Of a stretch of DNA of 64,000 bases, positions 1-7,648 are shown in pieces; within the stretch, counting starts at the first letter, position 1, and every line of letters begins with the position of its first letter. The notes below the pieces were generated by a model. The model did no database searches and had not been told where the DNA came from. It saw only the letters and a list, made by a program, of their open reading frames with translations. This DNA comes from Paraburkholderia kururiensis (GTDB lineage: Bacteria > Pseudomonadota > Gammaproteobacteria > Burkholderiales > Burkholderiaceae). The stretch covers positions 1,364,001-1,428,000 of the forward strand of contig NZ_CP139965.1 in NCBI RefSeq assembly GCF_034424375.1. The letters are read 5' to 3'. The translations under genes were made by a program, and so were the position numbers.

Positions 1-93
1 CCGGGGTGCGGCGGCGAGAGAACGGAAGCGCCGCCGTCAGCGGCCGGCGGCGCAAAGCGGGGTGGGGTGGGTGGTTCTGTGGGGCGCGGCAGG

Positions 94-360
94 TTAATCC
101 CCGCCGCCGTACAGCGCGTTGATGCGGTCGAGCGTGCCGTCCTGCTTCGCGCGCAGGAAGTCCTGATAGACCTCGGCGCGTGTCTTCGCATGCGGTGCGC
201 CGCTCGCGCTCATGCCGGGCAACTGGCCGCCCACGGCGTCGTTCGTCATGGCGGCGTTGTCGCCCTGGGTGGCCGCCGTGCTGGTGGCGTCGGTCTGTGC
301 GTAAGCCTGAGCGGCGCCGAGTGCGAGCGCGGCTGCTGTGATCAGGAGTGAAAGCTTCAT
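94..360 (-). CDS. DUF4148 family secreted small protein
   Basis: An 88-residue protein with a clear Sec signal peptide: Met-Lys-Leu start, a hydrophobic core, then an AYAQ cleavage region near residue 22. The mature part is about 65 residues, rich in Ala, Gly and Asp. Its C-terminal segment around residues 58-75 (KTRAEVYQDFLRAKQDG) is the short helical motif of DUF4148 proteins, which are abundant in Burkholderiaceae and have no established function. The ATG at 360 was chosen because the signal peptide starts there; upstream codons in frame look non-coding. A second family member lies at 58273-58599. The next gene on the same strand ends about 240 bp upstream, so this is probably a separate transcript. 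Confidence 0.75.
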   Translation of the reverse strand: MKLSLLITAAALALGAAQAYAQTDATSTAATQGDNAAMTNDAVGGQLPGMSASGAPHAKTRAEVYQDFLRAKQDGTLDRINALYGGGD

Positions 361-600
361 GATGTGCTCCATTCGCCGAAATGGGACCGGAGTGGATCGT
401 CCCGATGCGATGCGTCGTGAAGTGGAACGCGATATGCCCGGGTTCGCGTGCGGCTTTGTGCAGATGAAACGACCGCGGTGGAGGCGGCGGTGGGCGCACG
501 AAAGCGGCACGTGCAGGGTGAACCGCACGCAGGTGGGGGTTATTCCCGCTCGAAGCAGCTTATTTAATCGGGACTCGCGAGCGACCAGGCACGGCGCTCG

Positions 601-2649
601 TCAGTCTGCGTTGTTCGCCTCGCTGCGGTGCTGCGCGGCGAGCCGTTCCTGCTGACCCGGCGGCACCGGGTCGTAATGACTGAACTGGATACTGTAGTTG
701 CCGTCGCCGCCCGCGATCGCGTTGAGCCGCGACTGATAGTCGTTGAGTTCCGCGAGCGGCACCTTGCCCGCCACCACGATCGCGTTGCCGCCCACGGTGC
801 GCGTGCCGTGCACCTGGCCGCGACGCGCCGAGAGGTCGCCGATCACGTCGCCCATCGCGGCCTCGGGCGCCATCACTTCGATATCGACGATCGGTTCCAG
901 CACGATGGGCTGCGCCTTCAGCACGGCCTCGATGAACGCCTTGCGGCCGGCCGTGGCGAAGGCCACTTCCTTCGAATCCACGGGATGGCTCTTGCCGTCG
1001 TAGACGGTGACGCGCACGTCCTGCATCGGAAAGCCCGCGAGCGGCCCGTTCTCGATCACCTGAAGAATGCCTTTTTCGACGGCTGGAATGAATTGCCCAG
1101 GAATGGCGCCGCCTTTCACGGCATCCACGAATTCGAAGCCCGCGCCGCGCGGCAGCGGCTCCACGCGCAGCATGACTTCGCCGAACTGGCCGGCGCCGCC
1201 GGTCTGCTTCTTGTGGCGGCAATGTCCCTCCGCCCTGCCGCCGATGGTTTCGCGCCACGCAATGCTGGGCGGGCGCGTGACGACTTCGAGTTTGTACTGC
1301 TCCGTGAGGCGCTCCAGCATGTAGCGCAGATGCAATTCGCCGAGGCCGCGCACCACGGTTTCGTTCGTGCCGGCAGGGTGATCGATCACGAGGCACGGGT
1401 CTTCGGCAGCGAGCTTTTGCAGGACTTCCCACAGGCGCTGTTCGTTGCCGCGCCGCGCGGGTTCGATGGCGAGTCCGTAGATAGGCTTGGGAAAATCGAG
1501 CGGCGTGAGATGGATGTTGCCGTCTTCGGGTGCGTCGTGCAGCACGGCATCGAAGCCGATCTCGTCCACCTTCGCCACGGCGCAGATGTCGCCGGGGCCG
1601 GCACGCTGGATGTCGGCGTGATCCTTGCCTTGCAGCATCAGCAGATGCGCCACCTTGAACGGCTGACGTCCCTCGCCGATATAGAGCTGGCTGTCGCGCG
1701 TCACGGTGCCCTGATGAATGCGGAACACCGCCATCTTGCCGATGTACGGGTCCATCACGATCTTGAAGACATGCGCGAGCACGTGCTTGTCGGGCACCGG
1801 TTCGGCATGCACGACTTCGACATGCCCTTCGATTTCGCGATAGAAGAGCGGCGGATTGCCTTCGGTGGGGTTCGGCAGCAAACGCACGAAGACGTCGAGC
1901 AGCGCGCCGATGCCCGCACCCGTGGCCGCCGACGTGAAGCACACGGGCACGAGATGCCCCTCGCGCAGCGCGCGCTCGAACGGCGCGTGCAACTGCTCGG
2001 GGCGAATGGCCTCGCCTTGCTCGAGATAAAGCTCCATGAGTTCCGGGTCGAGTTCGATCACCTGATCGATGAGCGCGTTGTGCGCCGCTTCCACCGAAAG
2101 AAAGTCCGCCTCGCCCGACGGATTGAAGAAGCAGTCCACCACGTCGCGGCCCTGTTGCGCGGGCAGATTGATGGGCAGGCACGTCTTGCCGAACGCTTCC
2201 TGAATCTCGGCGAAGAGACGCGGCAGGTCCACCTTCTCGGCGTCGATGCCGTTCACCACGATCATGCGGCACAGCTTGCGGTCTTCGGCGTACGCCATCA
2301 TGCGGCGCGTGGTCATCTCGATGCCGGTGCGCGCGTTGATGACGATGGCCGCGGTCTCCACGGCGGGCAGGGCGCTGATCGAAAGGCCGGCGAAATCGGG
2401 ATAGCCCGGCGTGTCGAGCAGATAGATGCGCGTGTCGTGATAGTGGAAGTGGGTGACGGCGGAGGAGAGGGAGTGGTGGTACTTGCGTTCGAGCGGATCG
2501 AAGTCGCACAGGGCGGTGCCGCGCTCCACGGTGCCTTGCGTATGCACTGCGCCGCCCTGAAACAGGAGGGCTTCCGCCAGCGATGTCTTTCCGCATCCTG
2601 CGTGCCCCACCAGAGCAATGGTGCGGATGGCTTCCGGGCTGTAGTGCAT
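601..2649 (-). CDS. EF-G2-type elongation factor G-like GTPase
   Basis: A 682-residue translational GTPase. The P-loop is at residues 14-21 (GHAGCGKT) instead of the GHIDAGKT of the housekeeping EF-G. The switch II region DTPGYPDF lies near residue 80, and the NGID segment near residue 132 replaces the usual NKMD. Domain II, the domain III-IV region and the C-terminal EF-G fold (a VMAPE-like segment followed by GDVIGDLSARRGQV) are present and full length. Such EF-G-like paralogues (often called EF-G2 or FusA2) are a distinct family; their cellular role is not settled, and a recycling or ribosome-rescue role is inference. The start at 2649 begins directly at the G-domain. The gene stands alone, about 150 bp downstream of the GT9-like gene on the same strand. 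Confidence 0.88.
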   Translation of the reverse strand: MHYSPEAIRTIALVGHAGCGKTSLAEALLFQGGAVHTQGTVERGTALCDFDPLERKYHHSLSSAVTHFHYHDTRIYLLDTPGYPDFAGLSISALPAVETAAIVINARTGIEMTTRRMMAYAEDRKLCRMIVVNGIDAEKVDLPRLFAEIQEAFGKTCLPINLPAQQGRDVVDCFFNPSGEADFLSVEAAHNALIDQVIELDPELMELYLEQGEAIRPEQLHAPFERALREGHLVPVCFTSAATGAGIGALLDVFVRLLPNPTEGNPPLFYREIEGHVEVVHAEPVPDKHVLAHVFKIVMDPYIGKMAVFRIHQGTVTRDSQLYIGEGRQPFKVAHLLMLQGKDHADIQRAGPGDICAVAKVDEIGFDAVLHDAPEDGNIHLTPLDFPKPIYGLAIEPARRGNEQRLWEVLQKLAAEDPCLVIDHPAGTNETVVRGLGELHLRYMLERLTEQYKLEVVTRPPSIAWRETIGGRAEGHCRHKKQTGGAGQFGEVMLRVEPLPRGAGFEFVDAVKGGAIPGQFIPAVEKGILQVIENGPLAGFPMQDVRVTVYDGKSHPVDSKEVAFATAGRKAFIEAVLKAQPIVLEPIVDIEVMAPEAAMGDVIGDLSARRGQVHGTRTVGGNAIVVAGKVPLAELNDYQSRLNAIAGGDGNYSIQFSHYDPVPPGQQERLAAQHRSEANNAD

Positions 2650-2805
2650 GGCCGCCCTCGTCCAGAGATGGAGGTGCGGCCATTATTGGCGAAAAAAGCG
2701 GGTACGGCTAGCTGGGTATGCCAGCGTTGCGGGCGGGGTGCATGACCGGATGCTCGACGTGCAGCCCTTACGCTGCAACGCAATAACGGCGCGCGAGCGC
2801 GCCCG

Positions 2806-3849
2806 CTATACGTTGCCGGCGAAGAGCGAGTCGTCGATCGACAACGCGCGCAAGGCCGCTTCGACGAGCGCGAGGTCGGCCTCGCGGCTGCTCGCCTGGA
2901 TGTCGCGCAACGGCGAAACGTCGAGCGCGATGGCGCGGCAGTGCGGATAGTCGCGCACGCGCAGTGCCGGTGCGACCGTGGTGAAGAACGCGGTGGTGGG
3001 CACGTCGAAGCCGGCGGCGATGTGCACGGCCGCGGTGTCCGACGTGACGAGGTAGCGCGCGTGGGCGACCCAGGCGAGAAAGTGCGCGGTATCCGGCGAC
3101 AGCGCGCTCACGTCGAGATAGCGAGGATGATCCACGGCGCCGAAGCCGAGCACGGGCAGATCGAACCGGCGCGCGAGCGCTTCGACGAGCCGTGCGTGCG
3201 CCGACGCCGGAATGCTGCGCACCGGCGTGCTCGCCGTGGGGCAGAACAGCACGTACGGCGTGCTTTGCCACGCGGCGGGCAGCGCGGGTAGTCGCAGCCG
3301 TTGCAGCCAGCGGTTGGCTTTGTGCGCGGCGGGAATGGTGGCCGCATCCACGCCGAGCGCTTCGAGAAAGAAGTCGATCATCGGCAGCTTCATGAACGCG
3401 GGCCAGAACAGATGATTGCCCACGTCGATGCGCGGCCCGTCGGCGGGCAGCGTCGCGAGCGGCCAGGGCAAGGGGCGAAAGTCGGCGATGGTGCCTTGCG
3501 CGAGGGCATAGAGCGCTTCGACATAGCGCGGCGCTTCGGCCGGGCGGTACACGGTGAAGCGCACCTGAGGATGCATATGCGCGATGGCCGCTATTGCCGT
3601 GAGCCCGATGATGGAGTCGCCGAGCGTCACGCCCATGCCGTTGATGATCTGCGCCGCATGCACCTGGCCGTAGTCGATGCGTAGCGGTTCGGCGAGCGCG
3701 CTGACAATGCCGTCCTGCGCGGTGAGTGCGCGTGCGCCTTCGATGTCGCGGCCCGTCACTTCGAAGTCGTACGACGCGACGATCTGCTGGTCTGCGCTCA
3801 GCAGCGAGCCGGGATGCGTGAGCGCTTCGTCGGGGCGCAACGTCGTCAT
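2806..3849 (-). CDS. Glycosyltransferase family 9-like (heptosyltransferase-like) protein
   Basis: A 347-residue soluble protein. The N-terminal half has a Rossmann-like segment with GMGVTLGDSIIG near residues 72-83. The C-terminal half has VLFCPTAS and RSIPASAHARLVEAL, resembling the donor-binding part of ADP-heptose:LPS heptosyltransferases (GT9). Later segments ARYLVTSDTAAVHIAAG and VPTTAFF match the conserved GT9 'SDTGxxHIAAALGxPTxALF' block, with Ala replacing the usual Gly. This suggests transfer of a sugar from a nucleotide donor, perhaps to a cell-surface glycan, but no glycan cluster is adjacent, so the substrate is unknown. The ATG at 3849 has a purine-rich AAGGA directly upstream, and the longer frame upstream is Arg-rich and looks non-coding. 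Confidence 0.65.
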   Translation of the reverse strand: MTTLRPDEALTHPGSLLSADQQIVASYDFEVTGRDIEGARALTAQDGIVSALAEPLRIDYGQVHAAQIINGMGVTLGDSIIGLTAIAAIAHMHPQVRFTVYRPAEAPRYVEALYALAQGTIADFRPLPWPLATLPADGPRIDVGNHLFWPAFMKLPMIDFFLEALGVDAATIPAAHKANRWLQRLRLPALPAAWQSTPYVLFCPTASTPVRSIPASAHARLVEALARRFDLPVLGFGAVDHPRYLDVSALSPDTAHFLAWVAHARYLVTSDTAAVHIAAGFDVPTTAFFTTVAPALRVRDYPHCRAIALDVSPLRDIQASSREADLALVEAALRALSIDDSLFAGNV

Positions 3850-4074
3850 GGTCCTTGCCCTTGCCCTCTCTCGGGCCCGTTTGTCGATCGAGGCGCATCG
3901 TACACGACTGCGTACGGCCACGCAGGCCGGTGCGCAATGCATGGCGATATGCGCCCCGCGCGACTCCTATGATGAATGCTTCACGGAACACCTACTCGAA
4001 CGTTCAAACGTGTTCCATAGAAAACTGTGCCGGGGGCCAAAGTGGGAGCAAGGGGACGGGGTTCATCATGGGAG

Positions 4075-4782
4075 ATGGGGGCTGACGCGTGCGAAGACCG
4101 CGGCGCGATCCTCCAGCAGTCGGTGCTGTTTCGCGACATGCCTCATGCGTTGGTGCGGCACGCGGCGACCCACGTGGTGGAGCGTCGCTTGAACGACGGG
4201 GAAGCGCTGTTTCTCAAGCACGATCCCGACGACTTCGTGGCGTTCGTCGTATCGGGCCGCGTGTATTCGGTGATGTACGGTCCCGACGGACGCGAGCTCA
4301 TCATCAACAGCACGGAGCCCGGCGACGTGGTGGGCGAAACCGCGCTGGTCGAGTCGGGCGTGCGCGAATCGGCGGCGTTCGCGTGCGGACATACGCGCAT
4401 TTTCATTCTGGGCCGGCGCCACTTTCCCGAACTCACGAAAGAGCCGCTCTTCGTGCAGCGTCTGCTCATGCTGTTGCGCTTGAAGCTGCGCGAAGCAGCG
4501 GCGTTCGTGGAATCCGTCTGCCTGTATCGGCTCGAATCGCGGCTTGCGCGTTATCTGGTCTCTGTGGTGGACCGCTGCGGGCGCGCCGAATACGGCGGCG
4601 TAGTCGTGCCGCTGCCGCCCAGCCAGAGCAGCCTCGCCGCCATGGTGAACGCGAGCCGCCCCAAGCTCAATGCGCAGTTGCAGACGTGGCGCCGCAACGG
4701 TCTTGTCACGTGGACGCAGGACAAGCTCTTGATCGTCGACGTCGATCAGTTGCGCTACATGGCTAACGTGGCCGGCGGCTGA
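4075..4782 (+). CDS. Crp/Fnr family transcriptional regulator
   Basis: A protein of about 235 residues. The N-terminal half is a cyclic-nucleotide-binding β-roll (DGEALFLKHDPDDFVAFVVSG, then GDVVGETALVESG). The C-terminal half is a winged helix (SQSSLAAMVNASRPKLNAQLQ) typical of Crp-type DNA-binding domains. The canonical cAMP-contacting Glu/Arg-Ser pattern is only partly kept (GETALVESGVRES), so the ligand may not be cAMP; there are no Fnr-like iron-sulfur cysteines. The start is uncertain: ATG 4075 fits the domain, while GTG 4027 or 4042 would add an unstructured leader. It is convergent with the R-body-like operon, whose last gene ends 157 bp away, so a regulatory role for that operon is plausible but inferred only from position. 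Confidence 0.8.
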   Translation: MGADACEDRGAILQQSVLFRDMPHALVRHAATHVVERRLNDGEALFLKHDPDDFVAFVVSGRVYSVMYGPDGRELIINSTEPGDVVGETALVESGVRESAAFACGHTRIFILGRRHFPELTKEPLFVQRLLMLLRLKLREAAAFVESVCLYRLESRLARYLVSVVDRCGRAEYGGVVVPLPPSQSSLAAMVNASRPKLNAQLQTWRRNGLVTWTQDKLLIVDVDQLRYMANVAGG

Positions 4783-4843
4783 TGCGCTGCCGCTGATGCG
4801 GTGCCGTTGATGTGCTGCCGTTGATGCGGTGCCGTTGATGTGC
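4780..4843. repeat. 14-bp tandem repeat overlapping the Crp stop codon
   Basis: A unit of the form TGATGCGGTGCCGT is repeated about four and a half times, with alternating GCGG/GTGC variants. The first T-G-A is the stop codon of the Crp-family gene. It lies in the convergent gap before the reb operon. No function is evident. Confidence 0.7.
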
Positions 4844-4865
4844 AACGCGCGCCTTCGAAACGAAA

Positions 4866-4893
4866 GCGCCGAAGCGGTGTGCCGCTTCGGCGC
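4866..4893 (-). terminator. Putative terminator of the reb-like operon
   Basis: A perfect 12-bp stem (GCGCCGAAGCGG and its complement) with a 4-nt loop. On the minus strand it is followed by a T-rich TTTCGTTTCG, on the plus strand by no T-run. It lies 47 bp downstream of the last RebB gene stop, so it fits as that operon's terminator. Confidence 0.5.
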
Positions 4894-4939
4894 GCTGTGA
4901 GCGAGTGGCGCCGGTGAGGCGCACTCGCGTGCCGGTCGC

Positions 4940-5278
4940 TCAGATCGCGCTGCCCGGAGGGTTCAGCGCGTTGAGGATCGTGAGGAGGCTCGTGAGGTTG
5001 TCGGCGACGCCCGTCTGCGCGACCTTTTCGGTGGCGCCCGCGGCAGCCGTCGTGTCGAGCGTGTAGACCTGCATCACGCCCTGGTTGGCCGCGGCCTGCG
5101 ACAGCGTGTTCTGCTGCTGCTGCGACGACACCGAGTTCTCGAACAGGATGCCGGTTGAGTGGGCCATCGTCTGGTAGATCGAACCCATCGCCATGGCCGG
5201 GGCCTCGGCGACGACTTTCACGTTCGACTGCGTGACGGCGTCGGTGATCTGGTTATTGACGGAAGTGGGAAAGGCCAT
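4940..5278 (-). CDS. rebB: RebB family R-body (killing trait) protein
   Basis: A 112-residue protein of the RebB family. The N-terminus MAFPTSVNNQITDAVTQSNV, followed by KVVAEAPAMAMGSIYQTMAHSTG and a Gln-rich segment (SQQQQNTLSQAA), is the characteristic RebB pattern. RebB proteins are structural subunits of R-bodies, insoluble coiled protein ribbons first described in Caedibacter, where they are tied to the killer trait against Paramecium. There is no signal peptide, consistent with a cytoplasmic polymer. A strong ribosome site (AGGAG, 7-nt spacing) fixes the start. It is the last gene of a six-gene operon and about 80% similar to the next gene upstream, so it looks like a recent tandem duplicate; the C-terminal tail (LNPPGSAI) is the main difference. 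Confidence 0.87.
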   Translation of the reverse strand: MAFPTSVNNQITDAVTQSNVKVVAEAPAMAMGSIYQTMAHSTGILFENSVSSQQQQNTLSQAAANQGVMQVYTLDTTAAAGATEKVAQTGVADNLTSLLTILNALNPPGSAI

Positions 5279-5352
5279 TGCTGTGCTCCTGAATCATGCG
5301 TTTCATGCGTTGAGGATGATGCCATGCGGCTCACGCGTGACGGCGGCGCGCG

Positions 5353-5679
5353 TTAGCGCTGACGGAACGCGTTGAGCACCGTGAGCAGGCTCGTGAGGTT
5401 GTCCGACACGCCCGTCTGCGCGACCTTTTCGGTGGCGCCCGCGGCGGCCGTCGTGTCGAGGCTGTAGATCTGCATCACGCCCTGGTTGGTGGCGGCCTGC
5501 GTGAGCGTGTTCTGCTGCTGCTGCGCGGACACGGCGTTCTCGAACAGGATGCCGGTGGAGTGCGCCATCGTTTGATAGATGGAACCCATCGCCATGGCGG
5601 GCGCTTCGCCGACCACCTTGACGTTGGACTGCGTGACGGCATCGGTGACCTGGTCGTTCACGGAAGTGGGAAAGGCCAT
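5353..5679 (-). CDS. rebB: RebB family R-body (killing trait) protein, paralogue 2
   Basis: A 108-residue RebB-family protein nearly identical over its first 90 residues to its downstream neighbour. Differences include NDQVTDAV for NNQITDAV, and GEAPAMAM for AEAPAMAM. It ends VLNAFRQR. The N-terminal amphipathic helix and the Gln-rich central block are intact. R-body ribbons are normally built from more than one small Reb protein, so closely related copies may co-polymerise; that is inference. The ATG is preceded by AAGGAG with 7-nt spacing. The gaps to its neighbours are 79 bp upstream and 74 bp downstream, as expected for one transcript. Confidence 0.87.
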   Translation of the reverse strand: MAFPTSVNDQVTDAVTQSNVKVVGEAPAMAMGSIYQTMAHSTGILFENAVSAQQQQNTLTQAATNQGVMQIYSLDTTAAAGATEKVAQTGVSDNLTSLLTVLNAFRQR

Positions 5680-5758
5680 GTTGAGACTCCTTGAGGTTGG
5701 TGCACGGCAGGCGCCGCGCTGGTTGCATGAACGTCCACCATGGGACTCTGTGAAGCTC

Positions 5759-6466
5759 TCAGGCCGCGGGCGGCGTGCCGGGTTGCGCGACGGTGTCGGC
5801 GTGGCCGGTGGCGTTGCCCGTGACGTTGCTCGCGGCTGCGCTTTGCGGCGCCGATGCGGGTTGCGTCGAGGCTTGCTGCGTGCCGTCCTGCTGCGTGCCC
5901 GCAGACGTTGTGTTCGCGTCGTGCAGTTGCGCGAGCGCGTTCGCGAGTTCGCGCTGCAAGGGGCCGAAGTTCTGCTGGAAGCAGCGCTCCACCTCGCTCT
6001 TCACGAGATTCGCGAGACGGTCCGCGATCTGCGGCAGCACGAGCTGCGCGGCGGGCGGCACGCCGCTGCCGGGAAGACTCAGCGCGGAGGGCCGCAGGTC
6101 GTTCAGCGAGCGCGCGCTCTCGACGATCTTCAGGATGGCGGCCTCTTCGCGCTCGTGGGCCTGCAACGCCTGCGCGGCCGTGCTCTGAAGTTTCTGCAGG
6201 ATGTCGCGGATCACGTTTTCGGAGCGCTCGCGTCCTTCGGCGAGCGCCTGCGCGGCTTGAGCGCGGGCGTGATCGGCAGGGTCACTCGAGGTCGTGCCGG
6301 CGGGCGGCGGTGTCGTTGCCGGCGTTGTTGCAGGCGATTCGCCGTTCGCCCACGACTGCTGGAAGTTGTCGAGTTCGCGCGCCTCGGCGGGCGTCAGGCT
6401 GCGTTTGAGCCAGGCCTCCGCGAGACGGCGCAACGAGGAGGAGACCTGCGATTCGATGTCGCTCAT
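5759..6466 (-). CDS. Unrecognised helical protein within the R-body-like operon
   Basis: A 235-residue protein I do not recognise. The N-terminus (MSDIESQVSSSLRRLAEAWL) is followed by a Pro/Thr-rich linker (residues about 45-65). A long predicted helical stretch, rich in Ala, Glu, Gln and Arg, covers about residues 68-195 (coiled-coil-like, with heptad-style Leu/Ala positions). The tail is low-complexity Gln/Thr/Ala. There is no signal peptide or membrane segment. It has its own ribosome site (AAGGA) and lies between RebB-like genes with gaps of 49 and 79 bp, so it is probably co-expressed with them. It could be an R-body assembly factor, scaffold or membrane anchor; nothing in the sequence decides this. 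Confidence 0.7.
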   Translation of the reverse strand: MSDIESQVSSSLRRLAEAWLKRSLTPAEARELDNFQQSWANGESPATTPATTPPPAGTTSSDPADHARAQAAQALAEGRERSENVIRDILQKLQSTAAQALQAHEREEAAILKIVESARSLNDLRPSALSLPGSGVPPAAQLVLPQIADRLANLVKSEVERCFQQNFGPLQRELANALAQLHDANTTSAGTQQDGTQQASTQPASAPQSAAASNVTGNATGHADTVAQPGTPPAA

Positions 6467-6515
6467 GGGGTGTCCTTGTATCGTTCGTGAATGGTTGAAT
6501 GCGGCGCGACGCGGC

Positions 6516-7292
6516 TCAGCTCGTCTTGCGGTTCGCCAGTGTCTGGCTGTACTTCGCGATGCTCTGATCGATCTTGTCGATGGCGAAGCTCGCGGCATCG
6601 GCTTCGATCACGCCGGCCGCTGCGGCGACGGCGGCCGCGGCGCCCATCAGCAGATCGGTGGCGAGCGCGCCCAGCGCGTCTTCGGCGGCACCGGTCAGAT
6701 TCTCTTTGGCGATGTCTTCGGTCATCTTCTTGAGCAGCACGGCCTGGCTCGCGAGCGCGAGCTTGCTTACGCCGTCGAAGTAATTCGCCGCCGACTGCGC
6801 AACAAGCCCCGATGCCTGGCTGATCATCATGTCGGGCGCAGTCGCGATCTGCGATGCCGCATAGCTCGCGGTCTCCGCATTCGTGAGCTGGACCGCCTGC
6901 ACGATCTGGCTGTTGAGCGCGTCGGTGGGCGGCGTGGCCGCTTGCATCTGCGCGGCGAGCAGCGTGTTCATGCGCGACAGCGGGGTGGGTTGTTGGGGCA
7001 TGGGCGGTGGCGCTGGAGTTGGAGTTGGTGTTGGTGTTGGTGTTGGTGTTGGTGTTGGTGTTGGCGTAGGCGTAGGCGTAGGCGTAGGCGTAGGCGCGGC
7101 CCCGCTGCCCGACGCAGGCGCGTTGTCTTGAGCCTTCGGAGCAGCCGTGGCGTCCTGTGTCGTGCTCGGGTCGGTGCCCGCGCCCGTGCCCGCCGTCGTG
7201 CCTGCACCTGCGCTCGCCCCCGGCGCCGCCCCGCTGCCCTGTGTCGCAGCCGCCGGCCGCGCGCCCTTCGTAAACAGATCCCAGATAGCCAT
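6516..7292 (-). CDS. RebB-like protein with Pro-Thr repeat linker
   Basis: A 258-residue protein in three parts. Residues 1-65 are a low-complexity Ala/Gly/Thr leader after the MAIWDLFTKG start. Residues 66-95 are a (Pro-Thr)n linker encoded by a hexanucleotide repeat. Residues 110-258 begin with LNSQIVQAVQLTNAETASYA, which resembles the RebB start (xxNxQITDAVTQTNVKV). An Ala-rich, strongly hydrophobic segment (about residues 205-230) could span or sit on a membrane. I read it as a divergent R-body subunit or an anchor/adaptor. It lies between the short RebB-like gene and the helical protein in the operon. Ribosome site GGAG at 10-nt spacing. The RebB relation of the C-terminal domain is less certain than for the short paralogues. 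Confidence 0.6.
   Translation of the reverse strand: MAIWDLFTKGARPAAATQGSGAAPGASAGAGTTAGTGAGTDPSTTQDATAAPKAQDNAPASGSGAAPTPTPTPTPTPTPTPTPTPTPTPTPTPAPPPMPQQPTPLSRMNTLLAAQMQAATPPTDALNSQIVQAVQLTNAETASYAASQIATAPDMMISQASGLVAQSAANYFDGVSKLALASQAVLLKKMTEDIAKENLTGAAEDALGALATDLLMGAAAAVAAAAGVIEADAASFAIDKIDQSIAKYSQTLANRKTS
7015..7092. repeat. Hexanucleotide tandem repeat encoding a Pro-Thr linker
   Basis: Thirteen consecutive hexamers on the plus strand: two GGAGTT, six GGTGTT, then five GGCGTA. All read as Pro-Thr or near variants on the minus strand. Because the unit is 6 bp, copy-number change alters linker length without shifting frame. Confidence 0.9.
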
Positions 7293-7346
7293 GAGAGGGT
7301 GCTCCAGTGTGGACCTCGATTGCTCGCGTCACGCGTGCCGGCTGCG

Positions 7347-7577
7347 CTATTCGCCGATCGCCATGATCAGCGCCACGGCCTTCGACACCACGGCGGTCGA
7401 TATCTGGTTCAGCGACTGCTGGCTCTGCACCGCGTTCTGCAGCGACAAACCCGCGGAGTGGCTCGCGACCTGGTAGAGCGAGGCGATGGCCTGCGCCGGC
7501 GCCTCGGCCACCACCTTGACGTTGGTTTGCGTGACGGCGTCGGTGATCTGGGCATTGACTGCGGTGGAATCCGCCAT
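7347..7577 (-). CDS. Short RebB-family protein
   Basis: A 76-residue protein starting MADSTAVNAQITDAVTQTNV and continuing KVVAEAPAQAIASLYQV, which matches the RebB N-terminal pattern. It then has a shorter Gln/Ser segment and ends AVALIMAIGE, lacking the C-terminal third of the other two copies. This truncation is natural in length rather than a frameshift, since the stop is clean and codon use is unchanged. It is the first structural gene after the sigma factor (71-bp gap) with a strong AAGGAG ribosome site. Different Reb subunits of unequal length are normal in known reb loci, so a distinct structural role is plausible. Confidence 0.78.
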   Translation of the reverse strand: MADSTAVNAQITDAVTQTNVKVVAEAPAQAIASLYQVASHSAGLSLQNAVQSQQSLNQISTAVVSKAVALIMAIGE

Positions 7578-7648
7578 GGAGTTTCTCCTTGAGGTCGTGG
7601 GTCGGTTGGATCGCGAGGCGCGGCTCGGGTAACGGCAGTAAGAACGCG

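Noticed and set aside
628..2745. Long open frame antisense to the EF-G2 gene (705 codons).
   Set aside because: Typical high-GC shadow frame: Arg/His-rich, no domain, and the opposite strand has a full-length conserved GTPase.
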